From Hydractinia symbiolongicarpus (taxonomy: Eukaryota > Cnidaria > Hydrozoa > Anthoathecata > Hydractiniidae), in assembly GCF_029227915.1 (NCBI RefSeq), contig NC_079886.1:22856501-22916500 (forward strand): a stretch of 60,000 nucleotides of DNA. The letters run 5' to 3'. Below are positions 22,772-35,200 of the stretch, one piece after another (position 1 is the first letter of the stretch; each line of letters starts with the position of its first letter). The translations under genes and the position numbers were made by a program. The notes under the pieces were generated by a model. It did not search any database, was not told the origin of the DNA, and saw only the letters and a program-made list of their open reading frames with translations.

Positions 22772-23781
22772 TTTTTTATCCTAATAGTCATATGATTCTT
22801 ATCTCAATAATATGTGAGAACGTTAGATGAAATTCTGATTCTTTTGATTGAAAACATTATACCTCTAATGGTTTCCTGTAGGATGCGTATACTCTGGTTG
22901 AGTTACATCATTATGTTCATTGTACAGGAAATGACAGAGCTTTTATAATAATTTATCTATTACAATTAAACAGAAGAAAATTGCGTTTGTTTTCTTAATT
23001 ACTTAAAATCCACCTACATAATGTAAACATTAAGATTCCACACAATAACTAAAGCCTATAGCTCTTTTTTGTCTAGCGGATGTTGTAAAACGGAAAAGTT
23101 TCAAGTGCTTTTTATTGTACTGACTGACAAAGAAGATTTACGGATAAATGTCACCCAAATGAAATCAGTTATAATATATGATTTTGGTTACACTGACATG
23201 CGTAGAATCTTTTAATCTATCGAATATTTTCTTTTATGAATAGTAACAACATCCAGGGGAGATCAAAAGGCTTTACACTGTGTATTGTTGCATTATATGG
23301 ATATTATCATGCGTGCTAAGTGCAGCAGTTTTTTAAAAAATGCTACACGACTTTTCTTTGCGAGATTGTAAACAAAAAGCAGTATAATTTTAACCACTAA
23401 AGTTACAGAAAAGAAAAATAAATGAACAGAAATAAAGGTAGATAGACGTTCATCTATGAAATTACTAAGAAAAATTGTTATGTGTTCATTATGAGGGAGA
23501 AGCGTCACAAATTCAAATTAAAGTTTCGAACTTTTGACCTTTTGTTCATTACGACATCCGTGTTACAACCGGCACGACTTTGCATTTCTGAGGTTAAAGA
23601 TAATTAAGCACGATGCGCATTAACCCTCGTCCTACGGTCTTTGGTGCGTCAGAATTAAACACAACACGAATTTTTATGCGATTGAAACAAAAATACGATT
23701 TGTTGCAAACACATGAAAATGATTCCGTGTGTCCCCTCGTTAAATCACTAGAATTTGCAGCATTTTTTCCTAAAAGTTTTT

Positions 23782-23838
23782 GTTGCTGAAACAAACAAAA
23801 ATTCAAATCGATTTGAATTTTTTGCTTGTTTCAGCAAC
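23782..23838. repeat. 57-bp near-perfect palindrome
   Basis: GTTGCTGAAACAA..ATTCAAATC is followed without a spacer by its inverse GATTTGAATT..TTGTTTCAGCAAC; differences are one indel and one substitution. Weaker symmetry extends outward: CATGAAAAT..CGTGTGTCCCC on the left, and ACGATTTTCATG plus CGTGTCCCC on the right. A related CACATGAAAAATGTTTCCG..CCCC word recurs at about 24436. A foldback element is likely. Confidence 0.8.
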
Positions 23839-25415
23839 ACGATTTTCATGTTTCGAAAGTAGAGACATATTTCAAAAGTAAAAACCTGTCGTGTCCCCGC
23901 ACATTGAGTAAAATATTTGCAACATTTTTTGTCTTTAACCAATCAAATCTGTTCATGCAAATTAAAACAAACCAAAGCAATTTATAACATACAAGCAAAA
24001 TGGGGGAAGCCAAAACGTACAATCAAAGCAAAAGCTTTTTGAAGAAAAAAAAAATCAAACCTTATCAATTTTTAAAGACCACGAAGTTCTCTGGTCTTTA
24101 GACGTCCACTTTCGGAATAAAAAAGAAAAATCTGTAGTTTAAAAAGATTTGATCCAGCTTTTTGACGGAAAATATACAGAAACTTTCCTTCACAAAAACT
24201 TCCATGCTCTTCCATCAATTTGTGGGCGAAATAACCATAGTCCTGTCCAAATAGAGTGCCCTCTTTGTCCTTTCGTTTCTTCTTCTTCATCAAGAAGAAG
24301 TGCTATTGATGCTATTATCATATTTTTTTACAACAGTCATCTGTTTTCGTAGCTGCATGCGAATTTGTTTCATAAACTAGCACCCACGCGACACAAGGAA
24401 AAAAAAATCATGTGTTTGAAGCTTTTTTGTTGCAATCACATGAAAAATGTTTCCGTGTCCCCGAAGCTTAATTCTTTATTCAGAACTATGCTAATAACAA
24501 AAATATGCCTACTTTCATTTAGTGGTAGCATTTTTCTGTATACATCATTAATTTTACCAACATGGTAAATACTTATGACTATTATTGGGTGAATTTTGAG
24601 CGTAAATAAATGTTAGTTTTTTAATCTCCAAGTAATTTGTATCCCAACCATTATACATTTTGATAATTTCACGAAAACTTAAAATAAGTAAAAAGATTAA
24701 TCAAACAAACCTGCTGGCACTTCTCGATTTATTATTTGAAAAGTGGTATTTATTATATTATAATTATTATAATAGTGTAATACTAATAATTTACGCAATT
24801 CACAACGTCCGATGAAAGGTTGCAACACATACGCACGATATTGCATTTACGCTGAAGAAAAAACCGCAGCGCTGCGATAAATATCAAAGCAAAAAAAATC
24901 GAGCTTCATCCGGACAGATAATCATCCTCCTGAGAATAAATATCTGCATCACTGTCGCTATTGCTCTCATAAGAAGATTCGGATACAGGGTTAACAAAAG
25001 TCCTTCTTTTTCTTCCCACTTGACTTTTGACGTGCTGATGATATTCTCTTGCGTAACTTCAGAAATAAAAAAAGCCCAATGCGGATGGCTTAAGGAACCC
25101 CCGCTGTTTTCTAAATTTGGCGAGCAAAGAGAGAAAGCTTTTTGCGGAAACTTAATTGTGTAAATGTATGGATGAATCGCAAAATTCATTCATATCTGGT
25201 TTAGCTCCCACATGAAATCACTTCACACCTTGTATGCATACTGTTGCATTTCTAGTTGATCAATTTTTGTTTGTTTTTATCGTTTTTACTATTTTTACTG
25301 TTTTTACTGCTTTTTTCCATTTTTATTCTCAGACAGGACGGACATTGATAGCAGTTTTTTTGTATTTATGTATATATTTGCAAATTAGTGAAGTCCTCAT
25401 CCTGTATAAATATTT

Positions 25416-25632
<217 letters not shown>

Positions 25633-26430
25633 TGTATTCGCGCGCGAAATTTTTTTGCAATAAAGTAGTGTATTATTAATCGCTCAGAATTAGTTACTGC
25701 AATGAAAATGAATGCCAACTTTTTCATTATGAACGTGCCATAGGATTAGTTTGTCTAGCACGTAGTATATGCAAACTATATTTCTGCTACAAAAAAGAAA
25801 AACATTATATGGCAATAAAAATACTAGAACTTGATGAATCATTACTGGTGGACCCAGGCTTTAAAATAATAATGACCTCCCAGAAATTCTAACACTGAGC
25901 ATACCCCCATTTATGTAGAAATAGAATGGGCGATTGAATAAATAAAAACTATGAAATACTTCAATTGATTTTTTTAGTTGTCAATGATGATAGAATTACA
26001 CAAAAATATTGGTAATATTGGTAAGAAGTTAGAAAATCAAAATAGAATGTTGGTTTATCTTCCCATAATTACTGATCGAACCAAATGGTTTGCACGACTA
26101 AACATTGTTCCGTATTAACTAGGAGGATGGGGAAAAGCGTAAACAATAAATCTGTGTCTGGTAACACAAATACCCATACCACAAATACCCATACATTGGT
26201 AAAAGTACTGATGCTCTGTTATAATTTCTGTTTTAGCTATTATTATTTTTTCGTCAGTGCGAATACGGATAAAATCCAACTCCTTGTTTGTTACTTCTCG
26301 AAAATAAGTCGAGCTTTGAGAAAAGTTAGGTTCAATTATCATGTTTAAAAAATTTAAAAGGAATTGGATATATTCGTCTTTTTCCATACCTACCTAACTT
26401 TTTTTCTCCTACCCAACACTTAATTGGTTT

Positions 26431-26703
26431 CATATACACAGCCGGCACGAGATGTGTTAAAGACGCCTTTTCTGGAGCTTTTTTGCTCATGAAATATGCG
26501 CGCACCCGAAATACGTCTTTTAAACGTCTTTAAAACGCATGTCTCAGACGCGCATTATAAACGTATCTTAATGCGTCTTTTTCAGCCACGGTATTTTTCG
26601 TTTGTGATAAAAGACGTGTTAAAGACGTCTTTTTCGTGCATAATTAAGACGCGCATTTAAAAGACGCAAAAAGATCGAAAAAAGACCGGTTTTTATTCGT
26701 GGT
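26431..26703. repeat. AAGACG/CGTCTT array flanked by 11-bp direct repeats
   Basis: Nine exact AAGACG or CGTCTT words lie within about 207 bp: plus orientation at 26460, 26611, 26622, 26646 and 26661; inverse at 26514, 26525, 26574 and 26626. One fused palindrome AAGACGTCTT is at 26622-26631. The block GTGTTAAAGACG(C/T)CTTTT occurs at both ends. TTAATTGGTTT occurs directly outside on both sides (26420-26430 and 26704-26714), as a target-site duplication would. Confidence 0.7.
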
Positions 26704-27233
26704 TTAATTGGTTTACTATTTTTCCGCGGGTAACATATTTAATTACTTCTTTCATGTAAAAACGATAATGCCAGTAAAAAATATAACTCACAAAAACTCC
26801 AATTCAAAAACTTGTATTGTATTAAAATAGCAGGGTAAATCTGTATTTACCATTTAAAAGAATGAATAAAAAGTAAGAAACTTAATTATTACCCCCGTCT
26901 GGACAATTTTGAATGTCTGAAGCGGCGGTAACTTTTAAACAAAACCAAGTCGGGAAAGGAAAACGGTTGGTTGCAGAAAGTAAATTAATTGTTTTTATTT
27001 TTATTTGCATTATTCAACAAACGAGTTCTGGCAATATGGTAGCCCGATATAGAGCTGAGGCTTGTTTCTTCTTGAAATTGATCTTGCTTTTTCATGAGCA
27101 CCAAAAAATCTTTTTATTTTGTAAAGCGAGTTTGGGGATTAAGAGCTATGGATCGCATGCAGTTAAGGTCATGTATATGTATTTATTTTATTGTTTGCTT
27201 CTTTTACTGTTAAAGCTAGTAGCTATCAGAAGG

Positions 27234-27278
27234 CTAGCTACAACCCTGGAAAAAAATATTTTTTAGGGTTGTAGCTAG
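27234..27278. repeat. Perfect hairpin
   Basis: CTAGCTACAACCCT (27234-27247) pairs exactly with AGGGTTGTAGCTAG (27265-27278). The A/T-rich loop GGAAAAAAATATTTTTT can extend the stem. The surrounding 150 bp is rich in AGCTAG words, including AGCTAGCTAGCTAGC at about 27379. Confidence 0.8.
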
Positions 27279-28588
27279 GTGTTCTAGTCAGCTAGTGTAA
27301 CCATAAGTCTCATAGAGCTAAGTTTAAGGTGCTATCTAAAGAGAAAATAGCTAGTCACAAAAGTTTATAGTTATACGAGCTAGCTAGCTAGCAAACATTT
27401 ATAAGCCTTTTACACCAAAAGCCACCACTACCCACACACAAACCCTGTAACTTGCTATAAACAGGTTTTTGTGTTTATATTTCTCTAGCAGTAAGGTTTA
27501 TTGTCTTTAACATCTGTGTGGCAGTCAATGTGGAGACGTCAGATTTAAGTGAGTGAGGCTTTTTTAAGTTCATGATACTACTACCACTACTACTAAAATA
27601 TTTGGTAAAGCAGGTTTACATAAAAGCCAGCATAATCTTTGCACAAAGGTATACCTAACGGTACTCAAAATATTCGAATAAAGGTCTAAAAGTCTTTAAA
27701 GATGATATCCATCATTTTGACTGCCACAGAACTAAAAAGCTTTACTACTGAAAATGTAAACATAGCTATCGAGATCCGTGCATATGCCACTTTCTGTGTG
27801 ACGTAGTTGTTTTGATTTTGCTTTAAGAACAATGTGCATGCGTGCGCTTTTTTGTAGGACATAAAGCAGCGCCCACATAGAGTAAAATGGCTATTAATGA
27901 AGTTCAAAAATTGTTTTGGAAACATAGGATCCAAACGTACTAGAAATAAATTTAAACTCTAAAAACATTTGCTAATTTTAAGCAAATATTTCTTTTTTTT
28001 AAGGATTTGATTACTATAGCCTGTTGTTTATATTTTCTAAGGACAGAAATACAAACTTTTTAAACTTTTGTAAACACATACTAGCTCTATGACGAGGAAA
28101 AAACGGACTGAAAAAGGCAGCAATAACGTTTTTTCAATGACTCACACGTTGAAATACCCACTGGGGACGCATGTAAGGTTAATGAATTGTGTCTAATATT
28201 TTCCGGGCTGCCATTAAAAATCTATGAAGCGTAATGATTTGTAGGTATGCCTTTTCAAACATGTATAATATGAAATATATTCGTTCGTAGCACAAAAAAC
28301 AAATAGCACACTTCACGAAGGCAAGTTTCATTTTGACTACGAAATTTAAAATAACAATTAATTAAACTGACTTAAAGTTTCTATTTCTTTTACTTTATCA
28401 CGGCCGGCGTTAATTCGAGGAACGCAATGTGGAGGAAAGGAAGTGTATATTATATTAGCAAGTGGAGGTACCGTATCGGTTTGTTATTTGGTTTAAATTT
28501 TCATCGTGGAAAACCTTCTCGTCACACCTTACTTAGCCATTTTCGCGTAACTAAGTTTCTTGTAAATTTCTATTCAGTTGCGGCCTTA

Positions 28589-28634
28589 AGGCCGTTTTCC
28601 ACTCGGCGGAAATTCCCGAGCGGGCAGGAAATTT
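28589..28634 (+). repeat. Harbinger left terminal inverted repeat
   Basis: 46 bp beginning AGGCCGTTTTCCACTCGG and ending GCAGGAAATTT. Matches the inverse of 32193-32238 except at the 17th base. Confidence 0.97.
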
Positions 28635-28707
28635 CCGCCCGCGCGATTCTCAGTTTCAATTTCCATTGAGCGGGAAATTTTGAGCACGGCAATGAATATG
28701 AACAAAT

Positions 28708-30027
28708 ATGGCTGCTATAAACAAGCTTGTGTTGTTGCAAAAAAAAATCTTGATTTTGATCATTTTAAGAAGAAGATTTCGAGGAAGAATTGGAAAATAC
28801 AAAAAAAGTATGTGGGTTAGGCAGTTATTCAAGGACCGTGCGAGAAGAGGAGAATTCAACATTTTGGTGAAGGATATGATGATGTTTGATCATTTTTACT
28901 TTTTTCAAACTTTCCGGATGCATCCCCATATTTTAGAAACTTTGATTTCTTGGGTTGGACCTTTCATTAAAAAATCGTCATTTAGAAGAGAAACAACCTC
29001 TCCAGCCGAGCGACTGTGTTTAACATTACGTTATTTAGCCACGGGAGATGCTCAAATTTCACTTGCCACTCGATTTCGGATAAGTCCAGCGACTGTTGGG
29101 AGAATTATCAGAGAAACCTGTCAGGTTTTATGGAATGTCTTGTCAGAAAAAGGTTATCTTGATGTTCCGAACTCAAAGGAAAAATGGTTAAAAATAGCTA
29201 ACGATTTTAGAGATACGTGGAACTTTCCGAACTGCATTGGTGCAATTGATGGGAAACACGTCGTTATACAAGCTCCTCCGAGAAGCGGGTCCATGTTTTA
29301 CAATTATAAAAAAACATATAGCATCGTGTTGCTCGCTGTGTGTAATGCGAACTATGAATTCACACTGGTTGATGTAGGAGAATATGGTAGACAGAGTGAT
29401 AGCGGAGTTTACACTAGCAGCAACTTAGGACACGCAATTGATAATAATTTACTTAACATACCAACGCCAAGAGCGATACCAGGCTACCACTCTAATAAAA
29501 TGTTCCTGTTCACCTTTGTTGCTGATGAAGCATTCGCACTGAAAACATTCATGATGCGACCATTCCCACGCAGAAATGTCCTCGACTCATCAGAAACAAT
29601 TTTCAACTATCGTTTGTCACGTGCAAGGAGAGTGATAGAAAATTCATTCGGAATTTTAGCAAGTCGTTTTCGAATTTTTCGAAGACCGATAATTGCGAAC
29701 GCTGACAACGTAAAGTTCATCACAAAAGCTGCAATAGCGCTTCACAATTTTCTCATGAAATCACAATCAGCTACTCATACGTATTGTCCACCTGAGCTAG
29801 TTGATCAGGAAACTATGAGATTTACAAGGCCTGGTCAGTGGCGATCAGACATAACTAATGGTGGGGCCCTGACACATTTAGTATCACAGGGGTCTCACAA
29901 CTTCACCAGGGATGCAAAAACAGTGCGTGAAGATTTCAAAGTATACTTCAATTCAATTGATGGTGCTGTAGGTTGGCAAGAAGAAATGGTAAATAGCACA
30001 ACAAATCCTTTCGATGAAGAATATTGA
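28708..30027 (+). CDS. Harbinger DDE transposase, intact ORF
   Basis: 439 residues, uninterrupted, of the HARBI1-like DDE_Tnp_4 family that cuts and pastes the element in the nucleus. A helix-turn-helix lies at about 115-142 (ISLATRFRISPATVGRIIRE). The catalytic domain shows GAIDGKHV (first Asp, residue 181), TLVDVGEYGRQSDSGVY (second Asp, 222 or nearby 231) and RRVIENSFGIL (catalytic Glu, 311); NYKKTYSIVLLAV is also typical. Length is slightly above the usual 350-430. The ATG at 28708 is the first in frame and lies 119 bp inside the left end. All key residues are present, so activity is possible, provided a MADF/Myb-like partner is supplied by another copy. Confidence 0.95.
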   Translation: MAAINKLVLLQKKILILIILRRRFRGRIGKYKKSMWVRQLFKDRARRGEFNILVKDMMMFDHFYFFQTFRMHPHILETLISWVGPFIKKSSFRRETTSPAERLCLTLRYLATGDAQISLATRFRISPATVGRIIRETCQVLWNVLSEKGYLDVPNSKEKWLKIANDFRDTWNFPNCIGAIDGKHVVIQAPPRSGSMFYNYKKTYSIVLLAVCNANYEFTLVDVGEYGRQSDSGVYTSSNLGHAIDNNLLNIPTPRAIPGYHSNKMFLFTFVADEAFALKTFMMRPFPRRNVLDSSETIFNYRLSRARRVIENSFGILASRFRIFRRPIIANADNVKFITKAAIALHNFLMKSQSATHTYCPPELVDQETMRFTRPGQWRSDITNGGALTHLVSQGSHNFTRDAKTVREDFKVYFNSIDGAVGWQEEMVNSTTNPFDEEY

Positions 30028-30578
30028 ACATGAATACAATATACAGCTATAGTAAATTAATATATACTGGTATATAATATATAACATACTGAGTAGCCCA
30101 GTGCAAAAAAAAGCGTTGTAATGTTCGATTTCAGATGGCGAACCTAATTTTGTTTTGAAAGTCCGTTGAACTTACACTACCTACTTGAATTGAACCTATT
30201 GGTACTCAGGACTTTCAAAATTTCTTGACTACAAAGTCAAACTGACCTACTTTTCTGCAGGTCACGAAATATGGAAGATTGAGCTTGCTCAAAATTAAAA
30301 AAAGAAATTACACATTGGCACATACTCATTAATTTTTAGAAGTACAACTTCATAGTTGACCACCTTTATTCATATATACAACTAATCATGTTTTAGAACA
30401 GTCGAAGACAGCTTTTTATGTGCAAAGAATGCAAAGGGATAGTTCCCCTGAAGTTAAAACTAAGGTTTGTAAAAATTTGGGAGTGCCACAATTTCATGCA
30501 TGGATTTTAAGTTACTTTTTTTTAAATTTAAACCGAAATGGTGGTACTTCCAAACATTGACTCATTTTAGTTCAAAAT
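30028..30578. other. Spacer between the two Harbinger genes
   Basis: Non-coding, AT-rich; no ORF or repeat seen. It separates the 3' ends of the convergent transposase and MADF-BESS genes. Confidence 0.6.
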
Positions 30579-32035
30579 CTACATCTGTAGGTCTTCCCCA
30601 AACTCTATTTTGAAAAGAACCTCTTGAATTTTCAATCTTGCTTGTCTGTTTTTCACAGCTGGGAGACTTTTCAAAACAGGAATCAAACTCATGCAAAACA
30701 AATGATCAGCATCATTTTTTTCTTCTCTGACATTGGTTGGTGTTGGCTCGACAGGTTTACTGATGTTGCTGCACACAGCACTGACATCTTTCAAAGAATT
30801 GATCAACATCACATCGACATCTGAGGCCAATTTTTTCTTTCGTTTTGTTGCAGCAAGGGATGTTGGCTTGTAATACGGTTCAGTTCGTGATGATGTTCTG
30901 GATGTTATGTCTGGATTAGAAGTTTCATCATCATCCGATTTAATTGACCTTCTTTTCGACACCTCTGGACTAGTTAAAGAATCATCAATTGACTGTCTAT
31001 TTGAATGCTGTGAGATTGGAAGTGACATCTCTGGGCTGGCTAAAGAATCATCCACATTACTATCACTTTCGTTTGATGACACTGCACTTCTGAGAAAACT
31101 AAGAGCCTCAAAATTTCTACATTTTGCGAGCTTTGATACAGCTGCACCAGATCTCGTTTGTTCTTCTCATTTATGAGAAGGCTATAACTGTCTCGAATAA
31201 GTTTCCACTTGTTCTTCAAAACATCAACTGAAGTAAAGTAAATAAAAATAGATATGCAACATTTGTTGTATATAAAGTAAATCACAAAAACAACTTTATT
31301 CATTCAAAAACACATATTATGTATACTGTATTCAAGATGACCAGGGAAATATATGTATACAAACACACTAATTACTTGATGTATGAAAACAAACTGTCAC
31401 AGTGAAGCCAGGTGGATAGAAAAGTTCAAAAGTATGGGATTACCTGTAAAAGCTCCATTTAACGATGCCGAAATTATCTCCCAGGCTTTTTTCTTTTTAA
31501 TTTGGTCACGGTACACGTTCAGCTTTGTATTCCATAAACATGGATATTGCCGTACTAGTTCGATTAATACTTCAGGATCTACCACTGATGCTCTTACTCT
31601 TGTAGAAAGATTATTTGGTGCTACAGCAGTTTGTTGTTGAGATTGGTGTCGTTGTTGTTGCAGCAGAGTTTCACCATCGACAACATTTTGGGCCTCTCTG
31701 CGTAATTGCTCAACATATCTCAAGTTGCTCTCTATCAAGTGGTCGGTTTCGACGCTGTTGTAGGAGCTTTCTTCCTGAAAAGCTGCATTATTGTTGCCAT
31801 CTTCTTGTTGTTCATCAAGTTGCTGTTGTTGTTGCTGAAGTTGTTGTTGCTGAAGTTGTTGTTGTTGTTGCTGCAGCAACCAAGTTTGTTGTAAGCTGCT
31901 AGCTGTAGGTGCTCTGGGAATAAAAGCATTCCCCTCTTCTCGTCTCAGTTATTGACGATCTTGCTGTTGTTGTTGTTGCTGCTTCTACTGTTCGTAGAAA
32001 CGTGTCACAGCATTTGGTAGAGATCCAGACGCCAT
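30579..32035 (-). pseudogene. Harbinger MADF-BESS partner gene, broken
   Basis: In the Harbinger family the second protein (Myb/SANT or MADF type) binds the element ends and carries the transposase into the nucleus. Exon 1 runs 32035 to 31444: start MASGSLPNAV, a long glutamine-rich stretch, then the first MADF half (LVRQYPCLWNTK, AWEIISASLN). The intron is 31443-31228. Exon 2 from 31227 continues VDVLKNKWKLIRDSY and later NFEALSFLRSA; the C-terminus has a BESS motif (LFCMSLIPVLKSLP..KIQEVLFKIEF). Breaks: TAG at 31987-31985 and TAA at 31951-31949, both inside the Gln-rich part where CAG/CAA codons are expected, and a frame change near 31170 consistent with loss of one base. No working product from this copy. 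Confidence 0.88.
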
Positions 32036-32192
32036 TTTGAAGTTTCTTCTCCTCAGAGGTGAATTCTGATTGGTTAAAAAACAAATGTCTCTTTTGGCGG
32101 GTGGAAAAAGTTCAACATTTTGAACTTTCATTTTTGCCTTCTCGTAGACAATTTTTCCGCCGGAATTGATTTTTTTTCGGCACATTTGCTGC

Positions 32193-32238
32193 AAATTTCC
32201 TGCCCGCTCGGGAATTTCCGCTGAGTGGAAAACGGCCT
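32193..32238 (-). repeat. Harbinger right terminal inverted repeat
   Basis: 46 bp, inverse of the left end with one mismatch, abutting the TTA duplication. Confidence 0.97.
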
Positions 32239-32241
32239 TTA

Positions 32242-35200
32242 GGGTTAGTATCTTACAACGAACTTTGTTGTTGATATGTTAAGTTGCTGATTGAGAAAGC
32301 AAAGGTAATAGTTTTTAAAGAGCTAAGCGGTAGGCAAATGGTGACAAGTAAGATGTTGTTGTTAAAACGAACTATACGGATCAGTTAAATCTGGGTAAAA
32401 TCAAGTGTAGAGGAGCATTTCAATACTTCTTAGTTTTCACAAAGCCTTTATTATTTATTATTTTTAACATTTTATAAACTTCGAGGCATCTGAAGTCATT
32501 TGTTCTAGTTTAAACAAAACGTAAGGAAAAAAAGTCCAAAATTAATTTAATTTAAGCATTATTATTATAGTTTTCAAAAGTTATTTTTGTTGAGAAATTG
32601 CTCAATGCAAACAAAGATGAAGTAAAGCGATGTTAAAATTCAAAGTTAAAAGTATATAACTGTTAGTTTCACGCTGAATGATTATCAAATGTATAGTGAA
32701 CAAAATGTGTAAATGCGGTGGGAATTTGTACAAGTTTTTTTTAAATGTCTGTAAAGACAATTGCAAAATATGTAGGTACAAAATTGCAAAACTGTCAACC
32801 AATGCCCACAACCACAGCTACAAAGTGTCTGTTGTTGAATGAGGATTACTACATGACACAGTGAAAACAAAAGAAAATCTCTGTAATATTGTCCACTTGT
32901 ACATAAACATGTAATAAGGACTGAACAGCAACAACATACATGTAAGTTGGATAGTTGAAACTATTTGAATTAGTTGATGACATTCAACGTTATTTAATAT
33001 CATCATGACGCCTTTTTTCTTTCCCAATAAGGAAATGTGCTGTATTTAAAGCAGATGTACAGGGCATATCCTAAAAATAGGAAAAAGAAAATAGCTTCTA
33101 ATCGCATGTAGCTAGCTATAAATTAAATCATTTAAAAGTGGCATAAAAAAGCCGCTACGGTCTAAAACATTACTATGCCGCAAGGCAACATATATCTAAC
33201 AAAAAAACAAACAAGTAAAATAATCTTAGTACATTTTAACCCAAACAAATTAGATAATCACTTTTGACAACATTTTCAAAAGTGGGAAATCTGCAATACA
33301 GCACATAGAAACAAAATCTTAAAATAATTGAGAATTGACTTGTTTTGAAGCACTAGGTTTGGAAGCTCTTGCAAGGCATGTTGAGAATGAAAAAACCTCC
33401 CATACATTTCCGACCGAAAATAATTAAATCATTATCAATACCTAGAAACAAACTTCCCGTGTTTGTTTCCTCAAAACATTAGTCACTGGTAAAACCGTTC
33501 GTGTCTCCTTTTAGTTTTTTTCTACAATTTTCCTTAAAAGCGCCTATAAAAACAACCCCTAAAAATGTTTCTTTTGTTTTGTTTATATTTTATTAAGATA
33601 ATTTTCTAATGTTACCTTCGAAAATTGCGATAAGTAAGATATCTTCACCCATCCTTTCACACTTCTTCTGACCTTTGATTTTGTGGTTGTTGCTGATATT
33701 GCTCCTGTTGTTTGTGGGTTTGTTGTTTGTGGGTTTGGTACTGATGTGTTTCGTGCTGATTGGTTTGGTGCTGTTGGATTTGGTGCTAATGAGGTTGGTG
33801 CTGTTGTTGTTGTCCTGGATGCTACTGTTCTTGGGTTGTTGGCTTATCTCATTAGCGTTATTCTACAAACGTTGTACAGGCAAATTCAAGGGCAATTAAA
33901 GTTTGTTATTGTTGCCTATTTTGTTTAATACGTAACTTTAATTTTATTCCAACAACAAAATAAATGCAAAAGTTTGTTTTTTTGTTACAATATCCCGCCC
34001 TTCATTGCAAAATTACCTATGAAACTATATGTCTTTTTCAAGACGCCAAATTCTACATATAGCTATAGCTATCCAACCAAAAATTGCAAAAGATAACTAA
34101 ACTTTCGAAGAGCATGATTTTATAAGGTGAAGGATTATTTTTCTTTGCTGATAAGAAAAGTTAATTGTTATTTCAAATTATAAAACGCAGCTTTTTTGAT
34201 GTTTGACAGTTGAACACTTTTAATCAAGCCTGCATTTGGTGGATAAGTGGTTGACGTGTGAAAATAATATAAAGAGAAAAATACCTACGCCAATTTCTTA
34301 CGGCTCCTCTAACACGAGTTTTGAATAGTTTTTTCCTGAAAAGGTCTTTACTGACTTTATTGAATCTAAAGAGCGTACCATTTGACTTTGGAAATATCTC
34401 TTCTAAACCCAAACTGAAAAAACATTTTAATCCTATTGGCAACCGTAGGGGGGGGGGGGCATATTATTGTCAAATGCCCTCTTCACTATGACATTTTTTT
34501 ACGAGGGCCAACTAGTCCTTCGATAATGCTGTCCTAATATGTACCCAATGAAAGGAGCAGTTACCACTTTTTTATATTGACACGAGTCATTGTTGACGTC
34601 ATAGTATATCTCTGTAACCAAGGGAATTTCAACGGGTTAATGACTAGTCTCTTATTATTAGTCTCTTATTAATCTCTGTACAAAGTAAAACCAGAGTAGT
34701 GTAGTTTCTCTGATCTTACAGCCAAACTATTTGAAAACGGGGGAGTTCTATTAATTAGAATTCATAATCTTTGCAAATACTGTACGCTTTATTATTGATT
34801 ATGAATATTTCACGGTTTAAAGAAACTAGGAAACAATTATTAAAACAACCAAAAGTGTTTAAAAAAGAAATATTTGGAAATCACCCACTTAAAATTTGAA
34901 CTTTATATTTTTGATAATTTTAACATCTATTGTGCAAATAATACAATACGAATTTCTTTTGTAAATGTTGCCTAAAATAAAGTTTAACATGACTCAAAAT
35001 GGCTTCCACGTGACTCATTTATTTGAAACTTGTGCGAATAACAATGAAATGGTGACAATTTGTAGTAATACTTTTGTGAAATGCAGTTGGTGTTGTGAGT
35101 ATATTTCGTTTCTGAAGTCTGGATGATTTTCAGTTCATAGATGCTTCTCTTTAAAAGGATTATGAAAGGTGAGATAAATTTATGAAGTATTGAATTTTCT

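Larger units (their letters stand above)
28586..32241. mobile_element. Complete PIF/Harbinger DNA transposon
   Basis: The element is 28589-32238 (3650 bp) with 46-bp terminal inverted repeats differing at one base, starting AGGCCGTTTTCCACTC. Both sides are flanked by TTA (28586-28588 and 32239-32241), the 3-bp target duplication of PIF/Harbinger. It carries the two expected convergent genes: a DDE transposase on the plus strand and a MADF-BESS DNA-binding partner on the minus strand. The inverted ends are almost identical and the transposase is open, which indicates a recent insertion, yet the partner gene is broken. Confidence 0.97.

Noticed and set aside
31615-31929. Valine/leucine- and Asn-rich ORFs
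   Set aside because: They are shadow frames of the Gln-rich part of the Harbinger MADF-BESS gene.
33675-33928. Leu/Val/Gly-rich ORFs
   Set aside because: Low-complexity TTG/GTT-rich DNA, two frames of the same repeats.
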